Below, piece by piece: positions 32,101 to 44,136 of a stretch of DNA of 64,000 nucleotides. The notes beneath the pieces are model-generated. The model was not told the origin of the DNA and ran no database searches. It worked only from the letters and a program-made list of their open reading frames with translations. The first letter of the stretch is position 1; each line of letters starts with the position of its first letter. The stretch covers positions 9,488,160 through 9,552,159 of the forward strand of contig OZ024887.1 in the NCBI GenBank assembly GCA_964017195.1, written 5' to 3'. A program made the position numbers and the translations under genes. The stretch is from Siderastrea radians (Eukaryota; Cnidaria; Anthozoa; Scleractinia; Rhizangiidae).

Positions 32101-32821
32101 GTTTTTCACTTCCGGTACTTTGCACGCGGGACTTTTACTAGAAATTTTGATTCACACAGCTGATGCGTGCATTCTCGCCATGTCTTGTGTAGGCTAAGCG
32201 CATGCACGCAGCTAAAAACCCTTTCGAGCCTCCTTAAAATGGCATCCAATTTCCTTATAAGGTAAAAAGTAGGGTTATTTGCTGATAACCTGTGTGCAGA
32301 GGAGAAAGCTGAAGACTGAGAATTTTATGATGTCATTTATGATCCAGTGGCGGACAGACTGCAGATTGAAACTAACTAGCTGAGGATTACATTAGGCCCA
32401 TTATTGATGGCCTAGAACAAACCCACATGAAAATTAGGCACATTAGATACGCTTCAGTCTGCAGTCTGCAGTAGGATCCAGGAGTGATCTCTTCAGTAGA
32501 AAACATCCATGTACTATGGCCAGAATCGGAGATATTCACAAGGCTAATCGAGCAAGTAAAAGCATTAAAATCGATTCTCATTCAGAACTCGTTTGAAACA
32601 AGCTACCAGTCAGCTTATGTGCTTACATCCCATTGGTCAAGGAGTTTGTACAGATCAGCTTCGGTGTAATCCATCACATTTTTGCCAATTTTCTTGCTCT
32701 TTTCCTTCTTGTTCTTTGGATCCGATTTCTTCTCTTTCCCAAGACAGTTGTCTTGCAGAGTCACGATCAAAACTAACGCCAAAAAGAACAAACTAAACTT
32801 CCAACAACAGCTTCTCGCCAT
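29123..32821 (-). CDS. MESD: MESD, ER chaperone of LRP-family receptors
   Basis: Three exons on the minus strand: 32821-32627, 31200-30950, 29291-29123, with GT-AG introns; 204 residues. Exon 1 encodes a signal peptide (MARSCCWKFSLFFLALVLIV), a Lys-rich stretch and DYTEADLYKLLDQWD, matching the N-terminal helix of MESD. Exon 2 encodes an acidic loop and the core GKVLMMFATVAGTPTRKDTE through WQTSLFNAQFQVE. Exon 3 encodes DDRVLFMLKDGSLAWDVKDF and ends KTEL-stop, in the place where the mammalian protein ends REDL, so likely an ER-retention signal. Known role: folding of LRP5/6-type beta-propeller/EGF modules in the ER, hence Wnt signalling. Introns hold two TTAA-flanked MITEs and a non-LTR fragment. 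Slightly shorter than the mammalian protein, mainly in the C-terminal Lys-rich tail. Confidence 0.93.
29469..30114. mobile_element. TTAA-flanked MITE in MESD intron 2
   Basis: The ends GGTGATTCCAT and ATGGAATCACC are inverted, flanked by TTAA at 29465-29468 and 30115-30118; 646 bp, no transposase. TTAA duplication is characteristic of piggyBac and Kolobok superfamilies. Contains a GCGCGCGCACGAGCGCACGT patch near 29527. Confidence 0.65.
30150..30515 (-). mobile_element. Non-LTR retrotransposon 3' end (CR1/L2-like) in MESD intron 2
   Basis: The minus strand reads RKKIKAKLMFKTVNKQSPKY, LQDLFKPF, a one-base shift, then SGALLWNNLPHNVRAIRSYK and a stop after SHMANM, the usual C-terminal tail of CR1/L2-type reverse transcriptase proteins (A-L-W-N-x-L-P). 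The 3' UTR ends near TTTAAATAAAGTATATGATAA at about 30150. Frameshifted and 5'-truncated. Confidence 0.7.
31591..32233. mobile_element. TTAA-flanked MITE in MESD intron 1
   Basis: The left end GGTGGCTTGAAAAGGTTTTT and right end (minus strand GGAGGCTCGAAAGGGTTTTT) are inverted; TTAA at 31587-31590 and 32234-32237; 643 bp. Its right part recurs, truncated, at 35744-35930. Confidence 0.75.
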
Positions 32822-33267
32822 TTTACGTACTCATGCAGGAAATCATTCAGGGAATTGGAACCTCGAGGAACCTCAGGGGTCCTCAGGGAACAAAATTAAA
32901 AGAGAAGATCGCGGGCTCAAATGTGTTCAAGCCTGCGAACGCAGACGTATTTCCGGCTCCGGAGAGAAACGAGAAACGACAACCAGAAATATGTCTGCGT
33001 TCGCAGGCTACATCAGATCAGTCTCTTTAAAACAACGCAAAATTAATTTTAGCGACAATTATTAAAAAATAACAATAAAAAAGTCTCTCTTTTTTCGCCC
33101 TTGTGCGCTTATTCAGTTTGGCGCCAAAGTCCGCGCGCCATCTTGCATTTCCAAACCGGAAGTTGGCGTTTTGGAATCATGGGATAGGCAGCTGGATTTG
33201 GAAGTGAACGAATCCTTGCAAGATCTACTGTATTTACATGCTACAAATCAGCTGAATCAAACATGCA
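32822..33267. promoter_or_regulatory. Bidirectional MESD/EPG5 promoter
   Basis: 446 bp separate the two start codons, which point away from each other. GCCATCTTG (33137-33145) is a YY1-type site and ACCGGAAGT (33155-33163) an ETS/GABP-type site, both typical of animal housekeeping bidirectional promoters lacking a TATA box. They lie about 105-130 bp before the EPG5 ATG. The 78-bp fold-back at 32931-33008 occupies the MESD-proximal part. Confidence 0.6.
32931..33008. mobile_element. Miniature fold-back element in the shared promoter
   Basis: GCCTGCGAACGCAGACGTAT on the left and, on the minus strand from 33008, GCCTGCGAACGCAGACATAT; the arms continue to the centre through TTTCCGG...GAGAAACGA, so the whole 78 bp folds on itself. 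Confidence 0.7.
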
Positions 33268-36200
33268 ATGGAAGGTGTTAAACCAAAGAGGAAACACAAG
33301 AAGAAGCCAAAAGAGACAGCTTCAAGATCTGCAGAGGGAAATGAACCAATCGAGGACTTGAAAGGTTTGTAGCACCCACGTAGAAACATGTTTTCTGAAG
33401 TCACTTGATTCGTGCATTGATGATGTTGTTTCTAATTTTAGTTGATGTTTTTTTGTTTTCTTGATTTGATAGAGGATACCGGTAATGGTCTCCCAGGAAC
33501 AGAAGCTAGCAGAGCTGGGGAATCAAGTGAAAAAGATTCTTTAAATGAAACCGTAGCAGAGGATTCAACAAAACCTGACCTGCCTTCCACAAGTGGAGAG
33601 CTCCCTGAAAATGACACGGTCAGTGAAGGCACAACGAACGATGTGATTGCTGAAAGGACTAGCGAAAGTGCGGTGTCAATTGAGGAAGAAGTAGCTGATA
33701 TACGCGATGAGTCGTCCAAAGAAGAAAATAAGCTGCCTTCTCATTCACAGAAAGAGGCAGCTGTGGATGCAAACAACAAGGAATCGGAGGACAATGAGGC
33801 AAACTTAAATGTAGACACTTCAGAAACTTTAAATACAGTAGAACATGATTCTACAACCTGTGTGATACAAGATAAATTTGATAATGATGCTGAAACTAAG
33901 AATGAGACAAATGAATCTGAAATTTCTTCAGTGGTTGAAAATCAAGTCATCAATGAAAACCAGAAATTGGTTGATGTTTCATCAAAAACAGCTGATGCAA
34001 AAGTGGATGAAACAGCTGTTGTCCACCAGATTCTTGAGGAAGCTCACAGAGTTGCAGAAACTGCTGCTAAAATCTTAACAGCACACACTTCAGGGGAAGG
34101 TGTTGAAGGAGAAAGGGTCAGAAATGTAACGCCACAAGTTGCAGCTGATGAGGAAATTAAAACTTCACAAATGTACCCAAAACTTGAGTCTGTAGCCAAG
34201 GAAGCAGGTATTTATACTAAATTATTGAAGTATTGGTTTTATTGTTTATAACTTTCTGGTCACATTCTAAGACATACAGAGTTACTGGCCAATAACCCTT
34301 TTTAGGGTTAACTCTTCTCATTTGCATTACATACAATGTATTGCTTCTCGTCAATGTTCAAATACATTGTAATGCAAACGAGAAAGGTTATCTGTGAAAA
34401 CGGCTATAAGACCATGTCATGGAGGCTTTCATGGGGAAGAAGGTGCTGGCACACATAGATGTCCGAAAACATACCAGAGGGTTAGATAAGGAAGCTGTTG
34501 CAGTTTGCATGAGAGATTTCTGTGTTCGGAATGAAACTACAGCTGATGTTATGGTTGACGTGATGATGATGATGGTGATGATGATGATGATGGTAATTAT
34601 AATGAATAGTGAAACCCATTAATATAATTACTTGTATGCCACACAAATCAGCTTGTGTTAATGAGGTGGTTGGATTAACAGGCTCTTCAGTTCAGGAGAA
34701 AATAAACACACCACTTTGTGTATGGTCCGAATATGTGGCTGTCATGATTAGGTTGTCATGTTAAGGTAGTGGCTCTATGGTGGGGCTCATAAGCATTTGG
34801 CGGTTTATGAGAATTTTTAACTTGATTACCTTTAGGTGTAATGGTGAAGGTTCAAGGTTGTCTCTGAATCACAATTTGTTGATTCCTTATACAAGAGACT
34901 TCAAACTGATTTGTCTTCCTCCACTCAGGAGGGAAACCTCGGAAAAGGTTGGGTTAATGATCTGATGGACTAGTATCCCATCTAGGGGGAGTAGAAGTGC
35001 TCCTAATTTCCTCATTCTGTTGGGGCCATTTTACACAGTACAATTTTTGCTTACGACTGTCATATGCGACTTTTGTAACGTGCGCTGCTTGCGTCTGGCT
35101 ATGACTGTCGTAGGGTTTTAAAACATGTTTTAAGATCCTACAACATTTTTCCTGTTGTGTGTGACTGTCATAAGGATGTTGTAGGCTTAATTTACATGAC
35201 ACGATTCATTTTGTAGGCATGGCATTGGTATGGCGGAAGCATATGGCATGCAACAAAATCATACTGTGTAAATCGCCCTTTAGGAATCTGGGTAAAGCTC
35301 CTGAGCAGTTGTGAGCCACTTGAGTCCTGAAGAGTTTACCTTATTTGTAGCTGCATTTTTTACTGACAGAATTTTGTTTAACTTCCTGTTCAGTGTCAAG
35401 CATAAGACATTACAGAATGACTTTGGAAGCTTTCAGTGAGGACCATCTAAAAACTCTCTATTTTAACCCTCTCCTTGAGCAGATGGAAGGCTTTGTGGAG
35501 CATTTTCTCAGGGTATGATAATGGACAGCTTCAGGGGGGGTACTCACATTTGAAATTGAGGGGGAGGTGCAAGAGAGGTTGCAAAATGCTTTTAGCTTAA
35601 AACTTAACCCCCAAAAATACCCATGGAAAAATACCAACCCCCACAAAAATATTACAATAATATTATTCCTTTTTCTCATGCATTAAAAAATACTCACCCC
35701 AGACAGTTAACATTCCAAAAAACCCCAACAAAAACTCATTCCAACCTGCATGTTTTGTTTCCATTTTACGTGATTTTACGCTGCATTTTCACTTCTGGTA
35801 TTTTGCACGCGTGACTTTTATTACAAATTTGGATTCACTCAGCTGAGGCATGCATTCTAGCCATGTCGTGCTTAGGTTACATGCTTGCATGGCTAAAAAC
35901 CTTTTCAAGCCTTTCTAAAAGGTCCTGTCTTCCCAACCCTGAATGCAATCAGGTCGGACCACAAAAGAAGGGACTATATCCCTCATTATCCCCCACTCTT
36001 TTTGACAATGATGTTTGTTCTTTAATGTATCCTGTTAATATAAAAGGCTTGACAATTTGTAAAGACAAGGCAAAATGCATCAGGTTGCCACATACATGAG
36101 ACAATAATTTCGAACTGAGACAAGGCCTTGCTAGTTATACAGCCTGTAGTTCTTACATTATTTTTTTTAGGAGTATGTCAGTAAAGACTAATTTAAAAGA

Positions 36201-39200
36201 TTAAAAGTTTTGAGCACAGCCACCATGATCTTATTGATATGAATTCTATAACACTTTATTTATAGTAAATGCATGGTCCATCCTACAGATTTTTTAAATT
36301 AAAGCTGTTTTTTGATGATTTTTTTGTGATTTAATTTCCAGATAAGCAAACAAGATGGTCATGAATTCTATGAACTTGTCAATGCTTATTTCAGGGGAAG
36401 AAATGCCCTGGCAGTGGCCATCAAGGAATACGAAGTTAGTTTTTTACTTTTAGAATGTCTTTCAATCCGGGTCAGAGGTTTATAGTACATGTAGTTTCTG
36501 TGTGCTTAATCTGGTTGAAGTAGACTTCCACTATCTTTAATACTCAGAGAAGTAATTTCTTTCTAAGACTCCTTTTTCTCCAACCCGTTTGCTTCTCTTG
36601 TCAAAATAATGAGTATTCAAGATGGCGGCAGTCTACTTCAACTGGATTACTGCCAGTACAGCAGCATTTAAGGGAAGGGGGTTTGTTGTCTTTTCTTTGT
36701 TGTTTAGTAATTTGTAGTCTAAGTGGGCAACCACTTTTTATAATTTGTATAGTGATCAATGTGAAATAATAATTTATTTGATGTTGTTTTATTAATTTAT
36801 TATCGATTGTCTGACTGACTGAGTGACTGATGGACTGATTGATTGATTGATTGATTGATTGATTAATTGATCAATCGATCGATCACAGATTGTTCTTGCT
36901 GAGTGTGAGAAGAAGAAGGAGCAGCTGTGGATAACCAAGGATTTTTCAGTAGCAGCTCGGGTATGCAATGTAGTGAGAATTGGTGATTCCTACCAGATAT
37001 CCTTTAATTTGTTTTAATGCTGGTATCTTAATATGAGTTACTTCAAACTATGCATTTATTTAGCACCAAATGATATGAGACAAATTAATGTTATTGCTAA
37101 CTAAATGCATCTTAAAGTTGTGACCATTTTACCTCTAGTCAGTTCTCTTTGTGTGTGTTATAATTTGACACTATCACAAATTTTTCCTGATATTTGAAGG
37201 AGAGTTAGCTCTGGAAAAGTTGCTAGTACAGCACCAATTATTAGACACTGTTTTTTGTTGGGCCAAAAAATTAATGAGAGAGCAAAAATAAATGGCATGA
37301 TAAAAATGCTCAATGCATGTATGTCTGTGATTGCACAAATGGCAAATGGCAAATGGTGTCTTAGTGAGGGTTGTTTATCACATTTTCATCAACTAATACA
37401 TTTTTGTATACAGGCATAAAAATGTGGTATAGGGCCAAGCTGAGCTTTTTTAACACTTATTGCACAGCCATAATACTTGTGATACCCGTACAGGTGGTAT
37501 GGGTTACAGTTTCAACTGTGAACACTGTTTGTCACCTCTGGTCATCTCATATACCAGTGATATGGTAAATGGTATCAGTAACAAACATTTATTCGCTGAC
37601 TGAATTGCTTTCAGGGAAAATGTCTTGATCAAGTGAACGTGACACATAATCATGCATACCAGCAAGTTGAGATGAACCCTGGTGTCCCAAAAGAGATCGA
37701 AAACATGTTTGAGAAACTCCAAAAAGCTCTACATGAGGTAAATCCTTTCTCCAGGAATTACCTAAAGTTAGTCTGTAATATCTTGGGAAAATCATGGAGC
37801 AATTAAAGTATTTATTTATTAATGTGGTAATTTGGGGTGCTTGACACTGGGCCACTCATTGACAGAGGTTTGCCAACTAGACCGCTCACTTGTACTACAC
37901 TCAAATGTTAACACTGTATCATGTACTACTGCCACTACTGCAACCACTACCACTACCACTACCACCACCACTGACACTACCACTGACACTACCACTACCA
38001 CAACCACTACCACTTCCACTACCACTACCACTACTACTACCACTACCACTGCCACTGACACTACCATTACCACTGCCACTACCACTACCACTACCACTGT
38101 TACTACCACTACCACTGCCACTACCACTGCCACTGTTACTACCACTGCCACTACCACTGCCACTGTTACTACCACTACCACTACCACTGTTACTACCACT
38201 ACCACTGCCACTACCACTGCCACTGTTACTACCACTACCACTGCCACTACCACTGCCATTGTTACTACCACTACCACTACCACTGTTATTACCACTACCA
38301 CTGCCACTACTGCTGCCATTGTTACTACCACTACCACTCCACTGTTTCTACCACTACCACTGCCACTACTGCTGCCACTGTTAGTACCACTACCACTACC
38401 ACTGCCACTGCCACTACTGCTGCCACTACTGCTGCCACTACTGCTGCCACTACCACTACCAATACCACTACCACTACCACTACCACTACCACTACACTGC
38501 CACTACCACTACCACTACCACTGCCACTACCGCTGCCACTGTTACTACCACTACCACTACCACTGTTACTACCACCACCACTACCGCTGCCACTGTTACT
38601 ACCACTACCACTGCCACTACTGCTGCCACTGTTAGTACCACTACCACTACCACTGCCACTGCCACTGCCACTGCCACTGCCACTACTGCTGCCACTACTG
38701 CTGCCACTACCACTACCACTACCACTGCCACTACCACTACTGCTGCCACTACACTACCACTACTACTACCACTACCACTGCCACTACCACTACCACCGCC
38801 ACTACCACTACCACTACCACTGCTACTGCCACTACTGCTGCCACTACCACTACCACTGCCCATACCACTGCCACTACCACTACCACTGCCACTACAACTG
38901 TCACTGCCCACTGCCACTGCCACTGCCACTACAACTGTCACTGCCCACTGCCACTGTCACTGCCACTGCCACTGCCATTACCACTACCACTACCACTGCC
39001 ACTACCACTACCACTGCCAGCACTGCTGCCACTACCACTACCACTACCACTACCACTACAACTGTCAATGCCCACTGCCACTGCCACTACCACTGCCACT
39101 ACCACTACCACTACCACTGGCACTACTGCTGCCACTACCACTACCACTACTGCTGCCACTACCACTACCACTACCTCTACCACTACCACTGCCACTACCA

Positions 39201-41176
39201 CTGCCACTACTGCTGCCACTACCACTACCACTACCACTACCACTACAACTGTCACTGCCCACTGCCACTGCCAGTACCACTACCACTACCACTACCACTA
39301 CTGCTGCCACTACCACTACCACTACCTCTACCACTACCACTACCACTACCACTACAACTGTCACTGCCCACTGCCACTGCCAGTACCACTACCACTACCA
39401 CTACCACTACTGCTGCCACTGCCACTACCACTACCACTACCACTACTGCTGCCACTGCCACTGCCACTACCACTACCACTACCACTACGACTACCACTAC
39501 CACTACCACTACCACTACCACTACTGCTGCCACTGCCACTACCACTACCACTACCACTACCACTGCCACTGCAAGTACCACTACCACTGCCACTACTGCT
39601 GCCACTACCACTACCACTACCACTACTGCTGCCACTACCACTGCCACTACCACTGCAAGTACCACTACCACTGCCACTACTGCTGCCACTACCACTACCA
39701 CTACCACTACCACTACCACTGCCACTGCAAGTACCACTACCACTGCCACTACTGCTGCCACTACCACTACCACTACCACTACTGCTGCCACTGCCACTGC
39801 CACTACCACTACCACTACCACTGCCACTGCCACTGCAAGTACCACTACCACTGCCACTACTGCTGCCACTACCACTACCACTACCACTACTGCTGCCACT
39901 ACCACTACCACTGCCACTACCACTACTGCTGCCACTGCCACTACCACTGCCACTGCCACTACCACTACCACTGCCACTACAACTGTCACTGCCCACTGCC
40001 ACTACCACTACCACTACTGCTGCCACTACCATTACCATTGCCACTATAACTGTCACTGCCCACTGCCACTACCAGTACTGCTGCCACGTCACTGCCCACT
40101 GCCACTACCACTACTACTGCCACTACCACTACCACTACCACTACCACTACTGCTGCCTCTACCACTACCACTACCACTGCCACTACAACTGTCACTGCCC
40201 ACTGCCACTACCACTACTGCTGCCACTACCACTACCACTACCACTGTTACTACAACTGTCACTGCCACTGCTACCTGCTACCACTGTGAAGATGATGGCT
40301 ACTACTACTACTGCTGCTGCTGTTACTTGTACTACCAACACGACCTTCTCTAAACAGATGTATTTCATAAGCAAACAAAGCCACTTTGTCACGTTCTTTT
40401 CTGACTGATTGTCTTACGTGCATTCCACTTATTAAACAGTCCACACAAGTGTGATTGCCCTCTTATAATCAGCACTATTCTGTTGTTCTACTCGCCTAGG
40501 AAAGTACATTGTATGTTAAGACATGACTGAAATTGTGTTAAGGGGGGATTACATGTGGATGCCTGTTTCCCCAAACATGTTAGCCTTGTTTCTTAATTAT
40601 CTCCAGGAGATTTCACTCAATCCAAAAGTGCTATCACACGATCATAGTGAGAGGTCCCATAAATCTGAGCAAATTTTTTTGTGATTTTTAAAATAAATGT
40701 AAAGAAGGAGAAGGGGAAGGAAAATTGATGAATTTTAAGAAAATTGAAAATTGTTGAGAATTAAAGGGGAGTTAAAATTAAATTTTAAAGTTAATAATTA
40801 ATAGACATACCAAAACAGGCCACAAACAACCCCAAGTGCTTTTGCGTGGGATTGGCCTGTCTGGGAGTGTGTACAAAACAAATTCAGGTGTATCCCCCTT
40901 TAAGACATTACTGGAAATTAAGGTGACTATAAGAGGGCAACTGTAATTTTCATCTTTTTATATCTGAGTTGTTCTGAAGTGAATTTCTACTTTAGGCTTG
41001 TGTTCTCAAATTGTGCAAGATGTTTTGTCATTTATGAACATTTTTTTCCTTTCAGACTCTTGCTTTACAAAAGTACACATGTCAACTTGCACGCCTCCAT
41101 ATTGACATGTACATCTACGATATGCTGCGGCATTCCTCCATTTTAAGCAGTGTGTCAACTGATACACTGGTTACAG
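33268..41176 (+). CDS. EPG5: EPG5 exons 1-7: basic start, disordered acidic region, helical domain
   Basis: Residues 1-33 are Lys-rich. Residues 33-277 (exon 2, 735 nt) are low-complexity and acidic, rich in Glu, Ser, Asp and Thr, ending [12 protein letters not shown], as in vertebrate EPG5 where a disordered region precedes a YPEL-type motif. Residues 278-453 (exons 3-7) are helical and align with the vertebrate order: [29 protein letters not shown], a Lys/Glu helix, YQQVEMN, and [17 protein letters not shown]. The exon 2 frame is open further upstream ([11 protein letters not shown]) but that part is intron; exon 1 has the conserved VKPKR start. The large CCACTA repeat lies in intron 6. Confidence 0.88.
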
Positions 41177-41852
41177 GTAAGTGCTGAGTGCAAACATTTT
41201 AAATGTCAAGAAAACCCCGGGAACAAGGTCGTACCAATTATGGAATAAAGCGCACTTCGTACGAAGCGTACTGAAACCTGCCATTTTGATAGATGGGACT
41301 CATTGGTTTCAGTCTGGGACTCATTATTTTTCACGGGGTGGGTCCCAGGGACTCACTAATGGCAAATTGTAACAAAATCACTGCACTTAAATCGACTACA
41401 TCCTGCTGAGAGGCCAACCTCTCAAGCTGGTGAAGAACACAGGCAACCAAAGTGTAAAGTGAGAGTTCACATGAACCTGAAATTTGATTGAAAATAATTG
41501 CCAGTTTTCCCTCTAAAAACCATAAAAACCGACTCCAGCAGCTTGCAGAAGCGGTAAAAACACAAAAAAAGCACACAGTCAACAAGTGAGGTTTTTCAAA
41601 CTTTATTTCAAATGAAATGTTTTGGAATGAAAACTGGCAGTTATTGTCAATCAAATTTCAGGTCCATACAAACTCACATGGTGTACTTTGGTTGCATGTG
41701 GTAAAGAATAACTAAATGTGTATACCTTTACAGGGGTTAGGTCACATGGGGCTCAAAATAACAAAAACATTTATAGCTAGAACATTTTTTTATTCTTTGG
41801 TAAGACAAATTAAGGTTGGCCTTCAATTGTTTGTAATTACCACAGATTGAGA

Positions 41853-41931
<79 letters not shown>

Positions 41932-42580
41932 GGTGTCGCCACGATCCTTGTGTTCCAGCTTGAAGACAATCCTCTCACAACCTTCCCTACCCATTTTGGA
42001 AATCTATGAACACTCATCAATTTCTCCAGCCACTTATGATCTACCGAATAATATGCTTTCTTCACATCAATCCATGCCATACTCAGATTTCTTCTTCCTC
42101 TTGTGCTATCTTCACTCACCATGCGATCAATCAAAAGGTTATCTATCGTACCGCTACAGCCCACTCTTGCACCCCTCTCCCTCCATCAGTGTACACATAT
42201 CTAGGTGTCGGTTCATTGGCGTTAGCAAGCATGCAGTGAACCACTTGTACATGGTGTTCAAACATGTAGTTGGGCGTTGGTTTGCACTTGTGAACGCTGA
42301 TCCTGGTTTAGGGATAAGAGTTGTTTTGCCTTCAGCAAACCACAGTGGGTACGGGTGTTCTCCTTGGACAATGTTCTCAAATGATTTAACAACTTCTGTA
42401 TGTGGGCTATAAGCCTTTTTCCACCAAAAGTTGACAAGGCGATTTGGACTGGGTGCACTCCAATGGCGTTTCTTTTGAAGTGTGTTCACAGCTTTTTATT
42501 CTCGAAAATTAGCTGGATAGGCTACGTTCACGCCCTGTGCATGCTATTTAGGGACATAGCATATATACATCTTGCACTGC

Positions 42581-42620
<40 letters not shown>

Positions 42621-44080
42621 GCAATAATAGCAATAGGCTTAATATAGTGCACATGATCCTAAAGTTCTAAGGCGCTAGACATCAATTTTGGATCCTAACT
42701 AGGTAAAAAGCTAATAAACTACTAGCACAGATAAATAAGTCTACATCACAAGGTAAAAGCTAATAAAAAGGCTATTGAAAAGACTGATGAAATAAATAAT
42801 TAAATCTTAAGATCACGCTTAGAAGAAGGCAGGTCCACTGCAAGTCTCAAATGATCAGGTGGGCCATTCCAAAGTGCTGGTGCACAAGTGTATGTGCTGT
42901 GTATGTTCTAGTGTATGTGCTGGTGCACTTACACTAGAACCTTGACACTCAAAATTCAATATTTCAATATTACAACAATATTTCTATCAGAGACAGAGGC
43001 TCTGATCTGATCGCCGCAGATATTCAGTAGCGGAAACTGGGGCTTGGGACTCAATTGTGATGCTATCAGAAATTAGTGTTTCTCTCATTTTCAGTTGCAA
43101 TTACATTAAATGTAATTCGCACTGAAAATGAAACAGGTGCTAATTTTATTCACTGGCGAGAAGATAAAGTGCATGAAGTAAGACAAAACATTCGAAAAGT
43201 AAATAACTAAACAAGGAATTTAATACATAAATATTATTAAATAAATAAGTAAATAAACAAATAAATATTGAAATAAGTGTCACCACTCACACATGGTGTC
43301 ACAATTTTCAGGCTACTCTGAGAGACTTTAGAGTATCTGCAGACAGATGAGGACAACTTTTACTGCCTTACAACCACTCTTACCATAAGTAACTTTTTAT
43401 TTCCTGTCATTAAATAATGTAAAGGTACTCATGTACCATACACATATTCATGGAGACGACCAGTAAATAAGCAAACATGAAAAGCAAAGGAAGTAAAACG
43501 ATACTAGCATGGTAAAATTTTCCATTTTGCACTTAAAGATTATTTTCACCTGGCCTGCATTTTTGCCACTGCCGGGCAGCTATTTCATGCCCTGTCATTG
43601 TTGTTCTCTCTCTATTTCTTTGCCTTGCATGAAGCCCGCACAATGACAGTTCCAATTGAGTACGCAGCCATGCAGTAAAATAGCATTCATGGTTAATGCA
43701 CTAAAACTATAAACACTAACAGTTTCAAAATGGAGCAAGCCTATAAAGAAGTGTGGGAAGCATTTTGTTGGCTTCATTCAGAAGAATGGTCAGGAAACAT
43801 TTGAACATTCATAAACTTTTCCTTTGCTTGATTTGGATAACTGGCCCTCTTGTGTAGAGTAAAACTGTAAAAAAATTGAATAACAACTAAAAAGTTGCAC
43901 TCATGCAATCTACAAGGTCTGAACAGGGTTCATTAAGTAATAAATATTTATGATACCCCAAGCCTAAAAATTAAAATTTTGTGAAGAAACCTAAAATTAT
44001 GTCCACAGCTAAAGTATCAGCGACCATTTTAAAAAAGTTAATTATTATTATTATTATTTATTATTATGATTATGATTATG

Positions 44081-44136
<56 letters not shown>

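Noticed and set aside
33442..33472. Start of EPG5 at the upstream [12 protein letters not shown] of the long exon 2 frame
   Set aside because: That part is intron; exon 1 at 33268 encodes the conserved VKPKR-type start and splices in frame to 33473.
34141..34160. CTGATGAGGAAA as a hammerhead ribozyme core
   Set aside because: It lies in EPG5 coding exon 2 and lacks flanking stems; coincidental.
37832..38635. 267-codon Thr-rich ORF
   Set aside because: Same repeat artefact as above.
37924..40338. CRISPR-like array
   Set aside because: Repeats are contiguous hexamers without unique spacers, in an animal intron.
39068..40408. 446-codon plus-strand ORF (Thr/Ala then Leu/Pro repeats) and long ORFs on the minus strand at 39252-39989 and 39361-40056
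   Set aside because: All frames are open because the CCACTA-type repeat lacks stop words; no start context, splice logic or domain. The stretch is intron 6 of EPG5.
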